DNA of 20,099 nucleotides from Pseudomonadota bacterium. GTDB lineage: Bacteria; Desulfobacterota; Desulfovibrionia; Desulfovibrionales; Desulfovibrionaceae. This document shows positions 14,210 through 20,099 of the stretch, in pieces. The position numbers and the translations under genes are program-made. The stretch's first letter is position 1; each line of letters begins with the position of its first letter. The stretch is taken from assembly GCA_023438245.1 (NCBI GenBank), contig JAEXRD010000011.1:1-20099 (forward strand), read 5' to 3'. The notes under the pieces are model-generated. The model made no database searches. It was not told the origin of the DNA and worked only from the letters and a program-made list of their open reading frames with translations.

Positions 14210-14250
14210 TGAACGAACTTGGTGGTAGAACCACGCTCAACAGCAGGAGT
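14202..14250 (+). promoter_or_regulatory. Riboswitch expression platform: Shine-Dalgarno-sequestering helix
   Basis: ACTCCTGCTG (14202-14211) and CAGCAGGAGT (14241-14250) form a perfect 10-bp helix that buries the AGGAG ribosome site (14245-14249) of the MFS gene. Between them GTGGT-AGA-ACCAC (14222-14234) makes a small inner hairpin that brings the arms together. The left arm overlaps the aptamer pseudoknot strand (14201-14206). Ligand-bound aptamer and closed ribosome site therefore exclude each other: fluoride should switch translation ON. There is no U-run after the helix, so control is by translation rather than termination. Confidence 0.8.
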
Positions 14251-14256
14251 GACGCC

Positions 14257-15471
14257 ATGCCGCAGCAGCTTCCCAAGCCGGTCCGCAACCTGGGCTGGAT
14301 CAGCTTCTTCACCGACTTCGCCTCCGAGATGGTCTACCCCGTGGTGCCGCTGTTCCTCACGGCGGCCCTGGGCGCTCCCGTGGCGGTGCTGGGCCTCATC
14401 GAAGGCGTGGCCGAGGCCATCGTCAGCGTCATGAAGGGCTTTTCCGGCTGGCACAGCGACAAGGCGGGCAGGCGCGTCCCTTACATCCGGGCCGGGTACG
14501 GGCTGGCGGCCCTGTCCAAGCCGCTCATGGCCCTGGCCTTCTCCTGGCCCATGGTGTTCCTGTCCCGCGCCCTGGACCGCCTGGGCAAGGGGCTGCGCAC
14601 CACCGCCCGTGACGCCATGATCGCGGACGCCGTGGACTGCAAGATCGCGGGCCGGGCCTTCGGCTTCCACCGCATGATGGACACAGGCGGGGCCATCGTG
14701 GGCGTGCTGGTGGCCCTGCTCCTGTTGAAGCTTCTGCCGGGCGAGTACCGGCTCATCTTCCTCATCGCGGGCGTGCCGGGGCTGGCGGCCATCTGGCTCT
14801 CCTTCCGGTTGCGGGAGCTGCGCAAGGCGGACGATCCGGGCGAGGGCTGCCCTGCACCGGAGTACACGCCACAGCCCCGCGTGGAGGCTGCTGTCCGGGC
14901 CACCCCAGCCGGGCCGCTGGGCTTCTCCCCGGCCTACTGGCTCACGCTTGGCCTGCTCATGCTCTTCGCCTTCGCCAACTCCAGCGACACGCTGCTCCTG
15001 CTGCGGGCCAAAAATCTGGGCTGGGATGACACACAGGTCATCCTGGGCTACCTGCTCTTCAACACCACCTACGCCCTGTCCTCCTACCCGCTGGGCATCC
15101 TGAGCGACCGCATCGGGCGCTGGCGCATGCTCATCGCCGGGTGGGTGCTGTACTCCGCTGTGTACTTCGGCTTCTCCGTTTCGGACGGAGGGAGCATCTG
15201 GTGGCTGTTCCCGCTGTACGGCCTGTCCATGGGCCTCACGGAGGGCGTGGGCAAGGCGCTCATCAGCGGCCATGTGCCGGTGCTGCGCAAGGGGACGGCT
15301 CTCGGCGTGTTCCACATGAGCCTGGGCCTCACCGCCTTGGCAAGCAGCGTGGTGGCGGGCCTGCTCTGGGACAACGTCAGCCCGTCAGCTCCGTTCCGCC
15401 TGGGTGGAGCCGTGGCGCTCTTCGCCGTGCTGGCGGCGCTGGTTCTGGCCCCGCGCCTGCGGCGGGTCTAG
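14257..15471 (+). CDS. Major facilitator superfamily transporter under fluoride-riboswitch control
   Basis: This is a 404-residue integral membrane transporter with twelve likely helices in two halves joined by a hydrophilic loop at about residues 200-245. The MFS motif A is present in both halves: GWHSDKAGRRVPYI (64-77) and GILSDRIGRWRML. The opening LGWISFFTDFASEMVYPVVPLFL and LDRLGKGLRTTARDAMIAD are features of a bacterial MFS group of unknown substrate. The start ATG at 14257 has AGGAG seven bases upstream. It is the first and only gene after the fluoride riboswitch, so export of fluoride (or of a metabolite that rises under fluoride stress) is the leading inference. No CrcB/Fluc or CLC-F is seen in the window. 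It is expected to act in the inner membrane as a secondary transporter. Confidence 0.92.
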   Translation: MPQQLPKPVRNLGWISFFTDFASEMVYPVVPLFLTAALGAPVAVLGLIEGVAEAIVSVMKGFSGWHSDKAGRRVPYIRAGYGLAALSKPLMALAFSWPMVFLSRALDRLGKGLRTTARDAMIADAVDCKIAGRAFGFHRMMDTGGAIVGVLVALLLLKLLPGEYRLIFLIAGVPGLAAIWLSFRLRELRKADDPGEGCPAPEYTPQPRVEAAVRATPAGPLGFSPAYWLTLGLLMLFAFANSSDTLLLLRAKNLGWDDTQVILGYLLFNTTYALSSYPLGILSDRIGRWRMLIAGWVLYSAVYFGFSVSDGGSIWWLFPLYGLSMGLTEGVGKALISGHVPVLRKGTALGVFHMSLGLTALASSVVAGLLWDNVSPSAPFRLGGAVALFAVLAALVLAPRLRRV

Positions 15472-15599
15472 CGGATGCGCTCGCCTCGTTCGGCCCGGGG
15501 GCGTCGGCGACCAATCTGTAACCGCGCGTGCGTTTACACTGCCCGTCAACGGTGGTGAATTGGAAAAACGCTGCCATTGCACCAGAAAATGATTCGGCG

Positions 15600-15627
15600 C
15601 TAGCCGTGCGGCATAGGATTCGGCTAG
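15600..15627 (+). other. Inverted repeat after the MFS gene
   Basis: CTAGCCG (15600-15606) and CGGCTAG (15621-15627) pair perfectly over a 14-base loop. There is no T-run, so it is not a standard terminator. The hairpin at 15649-15678, followed on the plus strand by TGATTTTT, is the better MFS terminator. Confidence 0.35.
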
Positions 15628-15648
15628 GGATATGTTGGCAAAAGAAAA

Positions 15649-15678
15649 ACGGGTTGAGGCGTTTCTGCCACAACCCGT
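15649..15678. terminator. Bidirectional terminator (relic copy c) between MFS and integrase
   Basis: ACGGGTTGAGGC, loop GTTTCT and GCCACAACCCGT form a 12-bp stem with one A-A mismatch. On the minus strand it is followed by TTTTTCTTTTG, on the plus strand by TGATTTTT. It can end the MFS transcript from the left and the integrase transcript from the right, and it was probably the native terminator of the tRNA-type gene whose 3' end adjoins it. Confidence 0.8.
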
Positions 15679-15702
15679 TGATTTTTGGTGGAGATGAGGG
15701 GG
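15649..15702. repeat. Direct repeat copy c (terminator plus tRNA-like acceptor end)
   Basis: This is the partner of copy b at 13266-13316, in the same orientation, and more distantly of copy a at 3632-3687. The shared part is the hairpin with loop GTTTCT and then TTGGTGGAG[A/C]TGAGGGGG. Copies b and c bracket the small-gene pair, the riboswitch and the MFS gene. Confidence 0.65.
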
Positions 15703-15735
15703 ATTGAACCCCTGGCCTATGCGTTGCGAAGGCAC
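15686..15735 (-). other. Attachment site: displaced 3' part of a tRNA (or tmRNA) gene
   Basis: On the minus strand the sequence ends with a proper T-arm AGGGG-TTCAATC-CCCCT (15697-15713), the acceptor 3' strand CATCTCC (15690-15696), discriminator A and CCA (15686-15688). An anticodon-arm-like segment CTTCGCAACGCATAGG precedes it, but no 5' half with GGAGATG or GGGGATG is present, so the gene is incomplete. The integrase stop codon is only 15-16 bases away. This is the standard picture of an element integrated into the 3' end of a tRNA-type gene. Which tRNA it was is uncertain, and a tmRNA 3' end is also possible. Confidence 0.75.
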
Positions 15736-15750
15736 GGCTCACGGTCTAAG

Positions 15751-16890
15751 CTATTGTTTTCGTTGGCTACGTTTTTCAGATGGGACACAAAAAGGGGCCG
15801 AATCCGTCTCTGGAATGTCCCGCAAGCATGTCCCAAGGACTCCGGGCACGGATTCAACGACCTGCTTGGTCTGCGAGGTCAACACGTGCTGGTAGTGGCG
15901 GTGGATCATCGCCGTGGAAGAATGGCCCATGACCTGGGCCACGGCCCCGATGTCGGCACCGTTGGACAGGGCGTAGGTGGCAAAGGCGTGGCGAAGCGAA
16001 TATGGTGTCATGTGTCGTGTGATTTTCGCTGCCTTGAGCGTGGACGCCCAAGCCCGCTTGATGCTCTTGACCGGCTTCATGTCCTCGCGCTTGGCAGCGG
16101 GGTCTTTCGAGTAACGAATCAGCGGACCGTCCCAGGCGTCCTCATCGCCCCAGCGTGAGAGCAGGGCCAGGAGGTCAGCGCGCAATCCGACCTCGCGCCA
16201 GGCAATGCCCTTCTTCTTGGCGCAGCGGATGTGCACCACGCCGCGCTCCATGTCCACGTGCTCCCAGGCAATGCCAAACAGCTCGGACGGGCCGACGCGC
16301 ACCCCCAGGTGGAAAGAGAGCACCACGGCCCGGTGCACGTGCGGGGGCGCAGCGTCGATGATGCGCCGCACTTCAGCCGGGGTTGGGGGGATGATCTTGC
16401 GGTCCTCCCCGCGCGGGCACTTGAATTGATAGACCGGATTCGTGGGTATCAATTCTTCCTCGACGGCCCAATTGAGCGCGCCCTGCACGATGGCGATCTT
16501 TCTGTTGATTCCGTTCTGGCGCAGGCCGCGCAGGCGCAGGGCCTTGACCAGGCGCTTCATGTGCCCGGCGGTCAGCTCGGACACCGGGACGAAGCCGATC
16601 TCGGCATTGCAGGCGCTGAAGTGGGAGAGCGTGTGCTTGAGGTTCTGCGCGGTGTATGTCCCGGCCTGGAGGTGGGCTAGCACGATCTGCTCCACCGTGG
16701 CGCCAGCAGCCGGGTCTGGCATGTCGGGATGCGCGAAGCTCTCGCGCTCGTGCTTCATACGGTACTTGATCTGCGCGTCGATCTTCTTGGCCTCGCGCAT
16801 GTCGGCGGCGGGCTCGTGTTCGCGCTTCCCTGTGAACGGGTTGTTCCAGTAGACGCGCAGGGTACCATTGGGGCGCTTTTCGATGGCCAT
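15751..16890 (-). CDS. int: Phage-type tyrosine recombinase/integrase
   Basis: This site-specific recombinase has 379 residues. The N-terminal part (about 1-60) is an Arm-type DNA-binding region starting MAIEKRPNGTLRVYWNNPFTGKRE. The core-binding SAM-like domain is at about 63-150 and the catalytic domain at about 165-340. Catalytic residues visible are R198 (LGVRVGPSELFGIAWEHVD), a lysine near 226, R300 in YSLRHAFAT (the first box-II His is Tyr here, common in the family), H323 in MGHSS and the nucleophile Y333 in HRHYQHV. The C-terminal 40 residues are a basic/Ser-rich tail. The start follows the HTH gene by nine bases without a clear Shine-Dalgarno, so coupling is likely. It lies against the tRNA-like att site. 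Confidence 0.95.
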   Translation of the reverse strand: MAIEKRPNGTLRVYWNNPFTGKREHEPAADMREAKKIDAQIKYRMKHERESFAHPDMPDPAAGATVEQIVLAHLQAGTYTAQNLKHTLSHFSACNAEIGFVPVSELTAGHMKRLVKALRLRGLRQNGINRKIAIVQGALNWAVEEELIPTNPVYQFKCPRGEDRKIIPPTPAEVRRIIDAAPPHVHRAVVLSFHLGVRVGPSELFGIAWEHVDMERGVVHIRCAKKKGIAWREVGLRADLLALLSRWGDEDAWDGPLIRYSKDPAAKREDMKPVKSIKRAWASTLKAAKITRHMTPYSLRHAFATYALSNGADIGAVAQVMGHSSTAMIHRHYQHVLTSQTKQVVESVPGVLGTCLRDIPETDSAPFCVPSEKRSQRKQ

Positions 16891-16899
16891 AGCTGCGCG

Positions 16900-17199
16900 T
16901 TACTGGATGTTGGAGCGGCTTGCAACTATCTCTGCGGCCAGCTCGGAAGGTGAGCGTCCCAGGATAGGCCTGGAGGGCAGCTTGCGGCGCGCCGGGGCCT
17001 TTTGCCCTACGACGCGCAGACTCTTTTGAATGGCCTCCAGCACCTCGTCACGCACCCAGCGCGGGCCAAGGCCGCGCCCCGGTCCGTAGTCGATGCACGG
17101 CACCTTGTTCTCCGCAAGCCAACGGCGCGCCGGGCCTGGGGTCAGCCCCAGGAGTTCGGCGGCTTCCGAGAGCCGGAGGAGGTACGAGGTGGCGGTCAT
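16900..17199 (-). CDS. Small HTH protein, excisionase/AlpA-like
   Basis: This 99-residue protein carries an N-terminal winged-helix/MerR-like HTH: LLRLSEAAELLGLTPGPARRWLAENKVP, then a turn-rich GPGRGLGPRWVRDEVLEAIQK (about residues 8-58). The C-terminal 40 residues are basic and Pro/Arg-rich. Position directly before the integrase gene, nine bases away, is typical of a recombination directionality factor or a transcription regulator of the element. The ATG at 17199 has AGGAAG about ten bases upstream. Confidence 0.7.
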   Translation of the reverse strand: MTATSYLLRLSEAAELLGLTPGPARRWLAENKVPCIDYGPGRGLGPRWVRDEVLEAIQKSLRVVGQKAPARRKLPSRPILGRSPSELAAEIVASRSNIQ

Positions 17200-17230
17200 T
17201 TGTGGCTCACTTCCTGCTGATTTTGAGACG

Positions 17231-17272
17231 CTAGGCCACGACGCGGCGGGGTTCGATGGGGGTGTCGGTCAT
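17231..17272 (-). CDS. Possible 13-residue micro-ORF overlapping the helicase-methyltransferase stop
   Basis: ATGA at 17269-17272 joins the helicase stop to an ATG that opens MTDTPIEPRRVVA and a TAG at 17231-17233. The 4-base overlap is the usual phage coupling layout, but 13 codons may be a chance frame or a trimmed gene remnant. No function can be given. Confidence 0.2.
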   Translation of the reverse strand: MTDTPIEPRRVVA

Positions 17273-19833
17273 GCTGCCTCCGGGCTGCTGGCCAGCTCGC
17301 AGAACTGCAACAGGCTGGGCGCGGCCAGGTCCTGCTCGGCGGCGCGCAGGTACTTCACGCCGTCCAGGAAGTATTCGGGGTTGAGCTCCACGCCGCGCCC
17401 GCGCCTACCGAGCTTGATGGCCCGGTAGGGCACGGTCATGAGCCCGGCGAAGGGGTCGAACACCAGCTCGCCGGGGTTGCTGTAGCGCCGGATGATCCGG
17501 TCCACGATGTCGAACTGAAGCGGGCAGACGTGGTTGGCCAGGCCGCGCTTGCTCTGCTCGCCGTTCAGGGTGCGCATCCTCACCACGTCGTGCCACACGG
17601 CCGGGTCATGCGAGCCGGGCGCCAAGGCCATGAAGGTGCACGGCAGCGCGCCCTTGAGGTCCAGGGCCTCGCCCACGCGCACGTGTTCCTCGTAATCGTA
17701 GATGGCCTGGAGGCTGCGCTCGGTGAAGGCGCTGGCCAGCACGTCCGGGCCCATGGCCGACATCTCCTCGGCGGTCAGCAGCCGGTCCCCGGAGCTGCGC
17801 CAGAAGGCGTGCGCGTCGACCTGCCAGCGCGCCCGGCTGTACTCGGCCTTATCCTTGGCCACGGGAAGGTCGGCATAGCCCTTGGTGCGGTCGGTCTGTG
17901 GCTTGCGCATGAGGATGATGTACTCCGGCGAGCCCACGCCCATCTTCGAGCCGTCCTTGCACTGCTCGCTCCAGCCCAGGCGGTAGGTCTGATTGTTCTC
18001 GCGCACCACGTCCGTGACCACGGTGATCATGCCCATGAAGTCGAAGCCGTGGCGCTGGCAGTGAAAGATGGCCTCGGCATGGAAGGGGCTCACCGTGGGC
18101 GCGCCCTTGCCGGTGACGTTGCCGAACAGGATGCGGTCCTTGACGTGGCAGGCGTAGATGCGGCCGGGCTTGAGGATGCGCAGCAGCTCGGGCGTCAGGT
18201 AGTCCATCTGCGCCCAGAAGTGCTCGTTCCCATCGGTGTGGCCGAAGTCGTTGTAGCTCGGGGTGTACTCGTAGTGGTTGCTGAACGGGATGGAGGTGTG
18301 GATCAGGTCTACGCTGTCCGCCTCCATTCCGCGGCACTCCTCCACGCAGTCGTTATTGGCGGCCAGGAAGAGCTTGCCCTGGACCTCGATGCGCTCCACG
18401 CCGATGGTGCGGGTCAGCTCCTGGGCCATGTCGGCGTGCGAAAGCCCGTACTTACGGATGATCTCGGTCATGGTCTGTACCATCTCCTCGTGCTGCCGCC
18501 ACTTGCGTTTCAGGACCTCAAGGATCCGTGTCTCGGTGTCGGCGTAGATGATGTGGATGTGGCACTCCCGCTCCTGGAGGAAGCGGTGGATGCGGTGAAT
18601 GGCCTGGATGAAGTCGTTGAACTTGAACCCGATGCCCAGGAACACGGCCTTGTGGCAGTGCCGCTGGAAGTTGCAACCGGACCCGCTCAAGATGGGCTTG
18701 GTGGCCAGGTAGCGGAACTCGCCGTTGGAGAAGGCCACGATCCTGTCCTCGCGCTCGTCCAGGTCCTGGGAGCCGTAGACCTCCACGGCCTCGGGCAGGG
18801 CCTTGGTGATGGCGTGGCGCTCGGCCTCCTGGTCGTGCCAGATGATGCAGTGATCTTCCGGCCGGATGCAGGGGCAGCTATCGTCGCAGGGGCCACCGCA
18901 GGCAGACAGGCCGACGCAGCTCGGGCGCTTCACGATCTCCAGCATCTTGGCGATGCGCGCCGGCAGGCTGGCCCGCTTTTCGGCGCTCGCAGCCTGGAGG
19001 GAGATCGCCGCGTCGTTGATGAGCTTGATCTGGCCGTCCCGGTCCACCGTGGGTCCGGAGGCCGAGCGGACCATGTGGTAGTGCACGTGCAGCTTGGGCA
19101 GTTCGTAGCCCTCGTCGGAGTGGCCCAGGTCCGAGGGCTTTTGCAGGAAGATCGCCCAGGAATTGACCCAGAGCCAGAACTCGCGCTCCTTGTGAGGGTA
19201 CAGGGTCAGGTTGTTGGCCTTGGTGCTGTCGCGCTGGAAGAAGCGGGTCAGGGCCTGGCCGGTGTCCATGACGCCCAGGAACCCCGCGTAGTGGATCAGT
19301 TCCTTGTAGCGGTTCGGGCTGGGCGTGGCCGTGGCCACGAAGCGGTACTTGACCCCGGAGAAGAGCGTCAGGAACGTCTGGAAGGTGAGCGAGCCGTAGG
19401 AGCGCAACACGCTTGCCTCGTCCAGGCTCACCGCGTTGAAGGCGTTCACGTCCAGGCGGCCGTCGCGCACGCTCTCGTAGTTGGTGACGTACAGGCCATC
19501 GCCGCCAAGGTCCTCGGTGTGGCGCACGAAGGTGATGGCCACGCCGAGCTTCGCCGCGTCAGCCTTGAACTCCTGGCGCACGCCCAGGGGCGCGATGATG
19601 AGCTGGCGGCCGTGCTCGCGTTCGCCGATGCAGCGCAGGGCCTCCAACTGCATGAAGCTTTTTCCCAGGCCGAAGGCCGCGAAGATGGCCCGGCGTCCGC
19701 CGTCCAGGGCCCATCGCACGATGTCGCTCTGGTGCGGCTTGAGCAGCGGATTCACCTGGCCAGCGTCGACCGCGAAGCCGGAACGCTGGGCCATCTTGAT
19801 CTTGGCGGACAGGAAGTCGCTGTAGGTGCTCAC
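17269..19833 (-). CDS. Phage SF2 helicase-DNA methyltransferase fusion
   Basis: This 854-residue protein joins two enzymes. Residues about 25-450 are an SF2/SNF2-like helicase: motif I AAFGLGKS (52-59, the first Gly of the P-loop is Ala), motif Ia IIAPLGVRQEF, motif II SLDEAS (136-141), motif III TATPSPN (168-174), motif V-like ATKPILSGSGCNFQ and motif VI QAIHRIHRFLQ (410-420). Residues about 480-840 are an amino-methyltransferase with motif IV (TSIPF, 513-517) before motif I (FDPFAG, 792-797, then GVELNPEY), the beta-class order of N4-cytosine or N6-adenine enzymes. A cysteine-rich insertion lies at 306-329. The start is a GTG at 19833 overlapping the preceding stop as GTGA; the following residues YSDFLSAKIKMAQRSGF fit the family opening. 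It is likely a prophage anti-restriction or replication-linked modification enzyme. Confidence 0.92.
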   Translation of the reverse strand: MSTYSDFLSAKIKMAQRSGFAVDAGQVNPLLKPHQSDIVRWALDGGRRAIFAAFGLGKSFMQLEALRCIGEREHGRQLIIAPLGVRQEFKADAAKLGVAITFVRHTEDLGGDGLYVTNYESVRDGRLDVNAFNAVSLDEASVLRSYGSLTFQTFLTLFSGVKYRFVATATPSPNRYKELIHYAGFLGVMDTGQALTRFFQRDSTKANNLTLYPHKEREFWLWVNSWAIFLQKPSDLGHSDEGYELPKLHVHYHMVRSASGPTVDRDGQIKLINDAAISLQAASAEKRASLPARIAKMLEIVKRPSCVGLSACGGPCDDSCPCIRPEDHCIIWHDQEAERHAITKALPEAVEVYGSQDLDEREDRIVAFSNGEFRYLATKPILSGSGCNFQRHCHKAVFLGIGFKFNDFIQAIHRIHRFLQERECHIHIIYADTETRILEVLKRKWRQHEEMVQTMTEIIRKYGLSHADMAQELTRTIGVERIEVQGKLFLAANNDCVEECRGMEADSVDLIHTSIPFSNHYEYTPSYNDFGHTDGNEHFWAQMDYLTPELLRILKPGRIYACHVKDRILFGNVTGKGAPTVSPFHAEAIFHCQRHGFDFMGMITVVTDVVRENNQTYRLGWSEQCKDGSKMGVGSPEYIILMRKPQTDRTKGYADLPVAKDKAEYSRARWQVDAHAFWRSSGDRLLTAEEMSAMGPDVLASAFTERSLQAIYDYEEHVRVGEALDLKGALPCTFMALAPGSHDPAVWHDVVRMRTLNGEQSKRGLANHVCPLQFDIVDRIIRRYSNPGELVFDPFAGLMTVPYRAIKLGRRGRGVELNPEYFLDGVKYLRAAEQDLAAPSLLQFCELASSPEAA

Positions 19834-19886
19834 AGGCCGCCCCCCGCGAACAGGTCGACGATGATCGGCTTGTCGGGTGTGGTCAT
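19830..19886 (-). pseudogene. N-terminal remnant of a C5-cytosine DNA methyltransferase (18 codons)
   Basis: An ATG at 19886 opens MTTPDKPIIVDLFAGGGL and stops at a TGA that overlaps the helicase GTG start (GTGA). VDLFAGGG is motif I, the SAM-binding loop of Dcm-type C5-methyltransferases, in its usual place near the N-terminus. Nothing else of that enzyme follows. The simplest reading is a deletion that removed the rest of the gene and joined its first codons to the helicase gene. A plausible ribosome site (TAGGGCG) precedes the ATG, so it may still be translated and couple translation into the helicase gene. Confidence 0.6.
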
Positions 19887-19893
19887 GGTCGCC

Positions 19894-20099
19894 CTACTCT
19901 TCAACCAGCGTTGACGCGTCCACGCCTTTCTCGCGCTCTTCGTCTGTGAGGCTGCATTCGTCCACGTCGCCCCACAGGCCGGACACGTCGCCCAACAGGC
20001 CGGACACGTCGCCCCTCAGGCCGGACACGTCGCCCCACAGGCCGGACACGTCGCCCCTCAGGCCGGACACATTGCCCCACAGGCCGGACACGTCGCCCC
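19894..20099 (-). CDS. Heptapeptide-repeat protein (partial, N-terminus off the right edge)
   Basis: The frame is open to the window edge and ends at a TAG at 19894-19896. It shows six full copies of a seven-residue repeat VSGL-x-GD (x = W, R or L) and then a unique tail VDECSLTDEEREKGVDASTLVEE. The true start is outside; the GTG codons in the repeat are Val. Similar GDVSGL-repeat proteins with a LTDEER-type acidic tail are, to my memory, found in phages without known function. A regular seven-residue period with Gly, Val and Leu suggests a beta-helix or solenoid. It lies seven bases before the methyltransferase remnant. Confidence 0.7.
   Translation of the reverse strand, partial: GDVSGLWGNVSGLRGDVSGLWGDVSGLRGDVSGLLGDVSGLWGDVDECSLTDEEREKGVDASTLVEE
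19966..20099. repeat. 21-bp tandem repeat, six units plus a partial
   Basis: On the plus strand the unit is GTCGCCCCACAGGCCGGACA plus C, repeated without gaps at 19966, 19987, 20008, 20029, 20050 and 20071, with an eight-base start of a seventh at 20092. Units differ mainly at the two bases CA/CT/AA in the middle (Trp, Arg or Leu codon) and once at the start (ATT). The unit is three times seven bases and so keeps the reading frame. It encodes the VSGLxGD repeat and probably varies in copy number by slippage. Confidence 0.9.

Larger units (their letters stand above)
13921..14256. other. Divergent intergenic region between the coiled-coil gene and the MFS gene
   Basis: This 336-base stretch holds promoters for both directions and the MFS leader RNA with its riboswitch (listed separately). 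I see no gene in the left part (13921-14110). It contains CCAAATTTGG and CCCCCGTGGGGG inverted repeats that could be operator or hairpin elements. No clear promoter for the coiled-coil gene could be fixed. Confidence 0.6.

Noticed and set aside
13768..15315. 515-codon minus-strand frame through the MFS gene
   Set aside because: Only its last 50 codons, with their own strong ribosome site, look real. The rest is antisense to the MFS gene.
15686..15760. Complete functional tRNA gene
   Set aside because: The T-arm and acceptor 3' strand are intact but no 5' acceptor strand or D-arm is present before the integrase stop codon.
17530..19914. 794-codon plus-strand frame opposite the helicase-methyltransferase
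   Set aside because: Low-complexity Val/Gly/Ala/His composition with no motif. The minus strand has all the helicase and methyltransferase motifs.
19966..20099. CRISPR array
   Set aside because: The 21-bp units are contiguous without spacers and in frame with a protein repeat.

Overview
The window is GC-rich bacterial DNA, most likely from a Desulfovibrio-like member of the Desulfovibrionales. The clearest taxonomic clue is a 146-residue flavodoxin that keeps the length and both FMN-stacking aromatic residues (W60, Y98) of Desulfovibrio flavodoxin. Everything from 1 to about 13 kb is on the minus strand and looks like core genome. From about 13.3 kb rightward the DNA is accessory.

Layout, left to right. 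(1) 1-2276: a molybdate/tungstate ABC transporter operon, modA-modB-modC, read leftward. modC runs off the left edge. A sigma70-like promoter and a structured leader of about 140 nt precede modA. (2) 2536-3600: flavodoxin followed by an overlapping gene for a small protein with a cysteine-rich head and a TPR-like tail. An AT-rich, Fur-box-like palindrome lies in their promoter region. (3) 3632-4281: about 650 bases without a convincing gene, holding two terminator hairpins joined to tRNA-like scars. (4) 4282-12931: an eight-gene operon read leftward: CBS-CBS-ACT sensor protein, livG, AMP-forming acyl-CoA synthetase, livH, livM, livK, livF, PaaK-like protein. Gaps are mostly a few bases. The two adenylate-forming enzymes suggest that the transported substrate is a carboxylic acid that is then activated to a CoA thioester, rather than simply leucine/isoleucine/valine. 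A 12-bp perfect palindrome sits just upstream of the promoter.

(5) 13266-15702: a segment between two near-identical direct repeats (terminator hairpin plus tRNA-like acceptor end). It carries two small minus-strand genes (50-aa coiled coil, 91-aa membrane protein) in DNA of lower GC, then a divergent MFS transporter. The MFS leader contains every element of a fluoride (crcB-type) riboswitch: the first hairpin, a 6-bp pseudoknot, the second hairpin and the UGAUG joint. The 3' strand of the aptamer can instead form a perfect 10-bp helix with the Shine-Dalgarno region of the MFS gene. This gives a complete translational ON-switch model and makes the MFS protein a candidate fluoride-responsive transporter. 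I consider this the most interesting object in the window.

(6) 15686-20099: one end of an integrated phage-like element. A displaced tRNA (or tmRNA) 3' end with its terminator abuts a tyrosine integrase gene. Upstream of the integrase come a small HTH protein, a large phage-type SF2 helicase fused to a DNA methyltransferase, an 18-codon remnant carrying motif I of a C5-cytosine methyltransferase, and a protein made of a 7-residue repeat encoded by 21-bp tandem repeats that runs off the right edge. These genes are read leftward and closely spaced, as in a phage early operon.

All calls come from reading the sequence and from knowledge of the families. No database search was run.
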